Below are positions 5,719 to 7,551 of a stretch of DNA of 7,551 nt, in pieces (position 1 is the stretch's first letter; each line of letters starts with the position of its first letter). A program made the translations under genes and the position numbers. The stretch is from Gemmatimonadaceae bacterium (GTDB lineage Bacteria; Gemmatimonadota; Gemmatimonadetes; Gemmatimonadales; Gemmatimonadaceae): NCBI GenBank assembly GCA_025453855.1, contig JALOPO010000077.1, forward strand, positions 1 to 7,551. The letters are read 5' to 3'. The notes under the pieces were generated by a model, which was not told where the DNA came from, did not search any database, and was given only the letters and a program-made list of their open reading frames with translations.

Positions 5719-6410
5719 GCCCCGACCGTCGTCGCGCGTTCCTCGGCGTCGAGCAGGTCGAGGAGTTCGATCACGTCGGCGGGCATGTACGCGACGTGCG
5801 TGGGGGCGAGCGGCGCGAGGTCGGCGAGCGAGAACGGGCCCCACGCCACCCAGATGTCGACCATCCCCGCGGCGCGTGCGGCGAGGACGTCGTTGGGCGC
5901 GTCGCCGACGTACACGGCGCGCGCCGGCTCGACGCCGAGTCGCGCGCAGGCGTGCAGCAGCGGCTCGGCCTCGGGCTTGTGGCGCTGCGTCTGCTCGGCC
6001 CCCACGAGGAGCGGCACGGCGTCCATGAGCCCCACGAACTCGAGCGTCGTGCGCGCCATCGGCGACCCCTTGCCGGTGACGACGGCGACCGGATGGCCGC
6101 GCGCATGGAGCGCGTCGAGGAGGATGCGCATGTCCGCGAACGGCTTCACGAACTCGGTCAGGTGCGCCAGCTGCCACTCGCGATAGGCGGTGGCGAGCGC
6201 CTCGATGCGCACCGGATCGTTCCCCTCGAAGTCGGCGAGCTGCGAGCGGAGCGGGCGCCCCATCCCCGACAGCCACTCGCGCTCGCCGGGCGGCTCACCA
6301 CCGCAGGCGGCGTAGGCGGCGCGCATCGAGGCGACGAGGAGCGGGATCGTGTCGGCGAGGGTGCCGTCGAGATCGAAGAGGACGGGGCGGGGCGGGAGTG
6401 CGCTGCGCAT
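5715..6410 (-). CDS. HAD-superfamily hydrolase, phosphoglycolate phosphatase-like
   Basis: This is a cytoplasmic phosphatase of HAD subfamily IA, using an aspartyl-phosphate intermediate and Mg2+. The 231-aa product has motif I DLDGT (13-17; nucleophile Asp13, acid/base Asp15), a helical cap (about 20-90), motif II Thr112 in VVTGK, motif III Lys145 in HKPEAEPL and motif IV GDAPND (169-174; Asp170, Asp174). This set and the size match Gph/PpaX/pyrophosphatase-type enzymes that clear 2-phosphoglycolate or related small phosphates. The substrate cannot be assigned; 2-phosphoglycolate released during DNA repair is one option. ATG at 6410 is used; GTG at 6416 would add two residues. The start is 10 bases after the helicase stop, and the stop overlaps the next gene's GTG by four bases, so it sits mid-operon. 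Confidence 0.92.
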   Translation of the reverse strand: MRSALPPRPVLFDLDGTLADTIPLLVASMRAAYAACGGEPPGEREWLSGMGRPLRSQLADFEGNDPVRIEALATAYREWQLAHLTEFVKPFADMRILLDALHARGHPVAVVTGKGSPMARTTLEFVGLMDAVPLLVGAEQTQRHKPEAEPLLHACARLGVEPARAVYVGDAPNDVLAARAAGMVDIWVAWGPFSLADLAPLAPTHVAYMPADVIELLDLLDAEERATTVGA

Positions 6411-6420
6411 CGCCACAAGT

Positions 6421-7551
6421 CTACGCAGTCCCCGTCGGCCCCCGCCGAGCGTCGAGCGGGATCGCGGCGACGATCACCGGGGCCGCGTGCACGCGCCGGT
6501 CGCGCGCGCCGGATGCGACGTGACGCCCGCGCGCGACGAGCCAGCGACGACAGCGCGCCTCGTCGCCCGCCCGCGCGGCCCAGCGCGCGAGCAGCGCGGC
6601 CGGCACGCCGCCACGCAGCCGCTGCCGCACCCGTTCGGCCCCACGCGCGCAGGCGTGGCGCTCGAGTGGCGCGGCGCCGTCGATGGCCGCGTCGAGCGCG
6701 CCACGGATCCGGGCGAGGGCGGGGGCATCGCGCAGCGGCGGGTGTGGCCGCTCGGCGGTCACCGATGCCCGCCGGTCGAGCGGATCGTCGCGCAACGCCC
6801 ACCAGCCCGCGATCACGTGCCCGAGCCATGCCGGCGCAGCAGCGGCGTACGTCGCGTCCGGCGGGCGCGGCGCGAGGTCCGCGCGCCGCCACGCGCGCAG
6901 GCCGGCACGCCGCACCTCGCCCGTGCGCGCAACGAGGCGCACGACCGTCCGCACATGCGTGCCGCGGCCGACCTGCAGCGCGACGAGCCATTCGTCGGCG
7001 TCCCGCGGACCGGCATCACGCCGCGCGTCCGCGCGCACCGCGACACCGCATGCGGCCTGCGGGCGCCGCGCGATCGCGGGCGTGCTCCACCGTCGCGCGA
7101 TGCGCGTGATCGCCGCGAGTGTGTCGTCCGAGCGTGTCCGGCGCATGAGCGCGTCCACGTGCACGAGTCGCCCGGCCTTGCGCGCCAGCACGCGCTCGAC
7201 GCGGGCGTACTCGTCGCGCGTGGCCGGCGGGGCGAGGCGCACGACGCGCACGCGCTCGACGGGCGCGCCGATCCGCGCCGCGCGGCCGGTGCGCTGCAGC
7301 AGCCGCGCCGGGGTCCACGGCTCGTCGAGGTGCACGACCGTCCGCGCACCGGCCAGCGACAGTCCCTCGCTCGCCACGTCCGTGGCGACCAGGAGGCGCA
7401 CCCGCGTGCGGCGCAGCTGCGCGTCGGCGCCGTCGTGCGGCGTGCGAGCCGGTGCGACCGCCCCCGCGCGCAGCATGGCGAGGAGCTCGTCGCGCGACAC
7501 CGCGCCACTCGCGATCTCGGCCTCGCTCCCGGTGACCAGGGCGACGCCGGC
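6421..7551 (-). CDS. SF2 helicase, SNF2/RapA-like, C-terminal part (5' end outside the window)
   Basis: This is the carboxy-terminal 376 residues of a helicase or DNA/RNA translocase; the frame is open to the window edge, so the gene starts to the right. Visible helicase elements are VALVTGSEAEIASG (3-16, the strand before the RecA2 loop), motif V LLVATDVASEGLSL (53-66), the strand VVHLDEPWTP (72-81) and motif VI QRTGRAARIG (86-95), whose arginines complete the ATP site. The ATDVASEGLSL plus 'EPWTPARLLQRTGRAARIG' combination is of the SNF2/RapA kind rather than Lhr or RecQ. The remaining 280 residues are Arg/Ala-rich, probably helical, and match no domain I recognise. The Walker A and DExH motifs would lie outside the window. 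It is the first visible gene of an operon with the HAD phosphatase. I would not call it the Lhr-type helicase of the ligase cassette. Confidence 0.85.
   Translation of the reverse strand, partial: AGVALVTGSEAEIASGAVSRDELLAMLRAGAVAPARTPHDGADAQLRRTRVRLLVATDVASEGLSLAGARTVVHLDEPWTPARLLQRTGRAARIGAPVERVRVVRLAPPATRDEYARVERVLARKAGRLVHVDALMRRTRSDDTLAAITRIARRWSTPAIARRPQAACGVAVRADARRDAGPRDADEWLVALQVGRGTHVRTVVRLVARTGEVRRAGLRAWRRADLAPRPPDATYAAAAPAWLGHVIAGWWALRDDPLDRRASVTAERPHPPLRDAPALARIRGALDAAIDGAAPLERHACARGAERVRQRLRGGVPAALLARWAARAGDEARCRRWLVARGRHVASGARDRRVHAAPVIVAAIPLDARRGPTGTA

Noticed and set aside
5529..7109. A 526-codon plus-strand frame opposite the HAD phosphatase and helicase
   Set aside because: It is antisense to genes with intact catalytic motifs and has no domains of its own.
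6421..7551. The helicase as the Lhr-type partner of the ligase cassette
   Set aside because: Its motif V and VI sequences are SNF2/RapA-like, it is in a separate operon, and the N-terminal half is not visible.

Overview
Very GC-rich bacterial DNA, probably chromosomal, with codon use that is G/C-heavy in third positions throughout. The two exported DUF4097-type proteins, the ligase/exonuclease repair pair and the dispersed repeat at the left edge are compatible with Gemmatimonadota (Gemmatimonas/Gemmatirosa-like) or a similar soil phylum. That placement is recollection and inference, not something the sequence proves. I see no tRNA, rRNA, CRISPR array, transposase or phage gene.

Layout from left to right. 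(1) Bases 44-3099, minus strand: a two-gene DNA-repair operon. A metallo-beta-lactamase-fold 'ligase-associated exonuclease' is followed by an ATP-dependent DNA ligase, joined by a 4-nt GTGA stop/start overlap. Both proteins carry unusual C-terminal extensions made by repeat DNA. The exonuclease ends in four 11-residue tandem repeats (33-bp units), which also carry the ligase ribosome binding site. The ligase reads about 125 codons past its normal end, through two tandem copies of an inverted-repeat element at about 100-340. (2) Bases 3270-3560, plus strand: a compact pterin-4a-carbinolamine dehydratase with all its catalytic histidines, divergent from the repair operon and convergent with the next gene. 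(3) Bases 3612-4469, minus: a lipoprotein with a ladder of 'SNG' turns at a strict 18-residue period (DUF4097-type beta repeats). (4) Bases 4672-7551, minus: a tightly packed operon, read right to left. It holds the C-terminal part of a SNF2/RapA-like SF2 helicase (cut by the window edge), a HAD phosphatase of the phosphoglycolate phosphatase type, and a second, diverged DUF4097-like exported protein starting on a GTGA overlap.

How the genes fit together: the exonuclease and ligase almost certainly act in one DNA end-processing and sealing pathway. In other bacteria this pair is usually accompanied by a Lhr-type DEXH helicase and a phosphoesterase; neither is visible here, and the helicase at the right edge is of a different family. 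The two beta-repeat proteins look like paralogous envelope proteins of unknown function. The most notable points are the repeat-driven extension of both repair proteins and the compound inverted repeat read through by the ligase frame. I found no convincing new multi-gene system.
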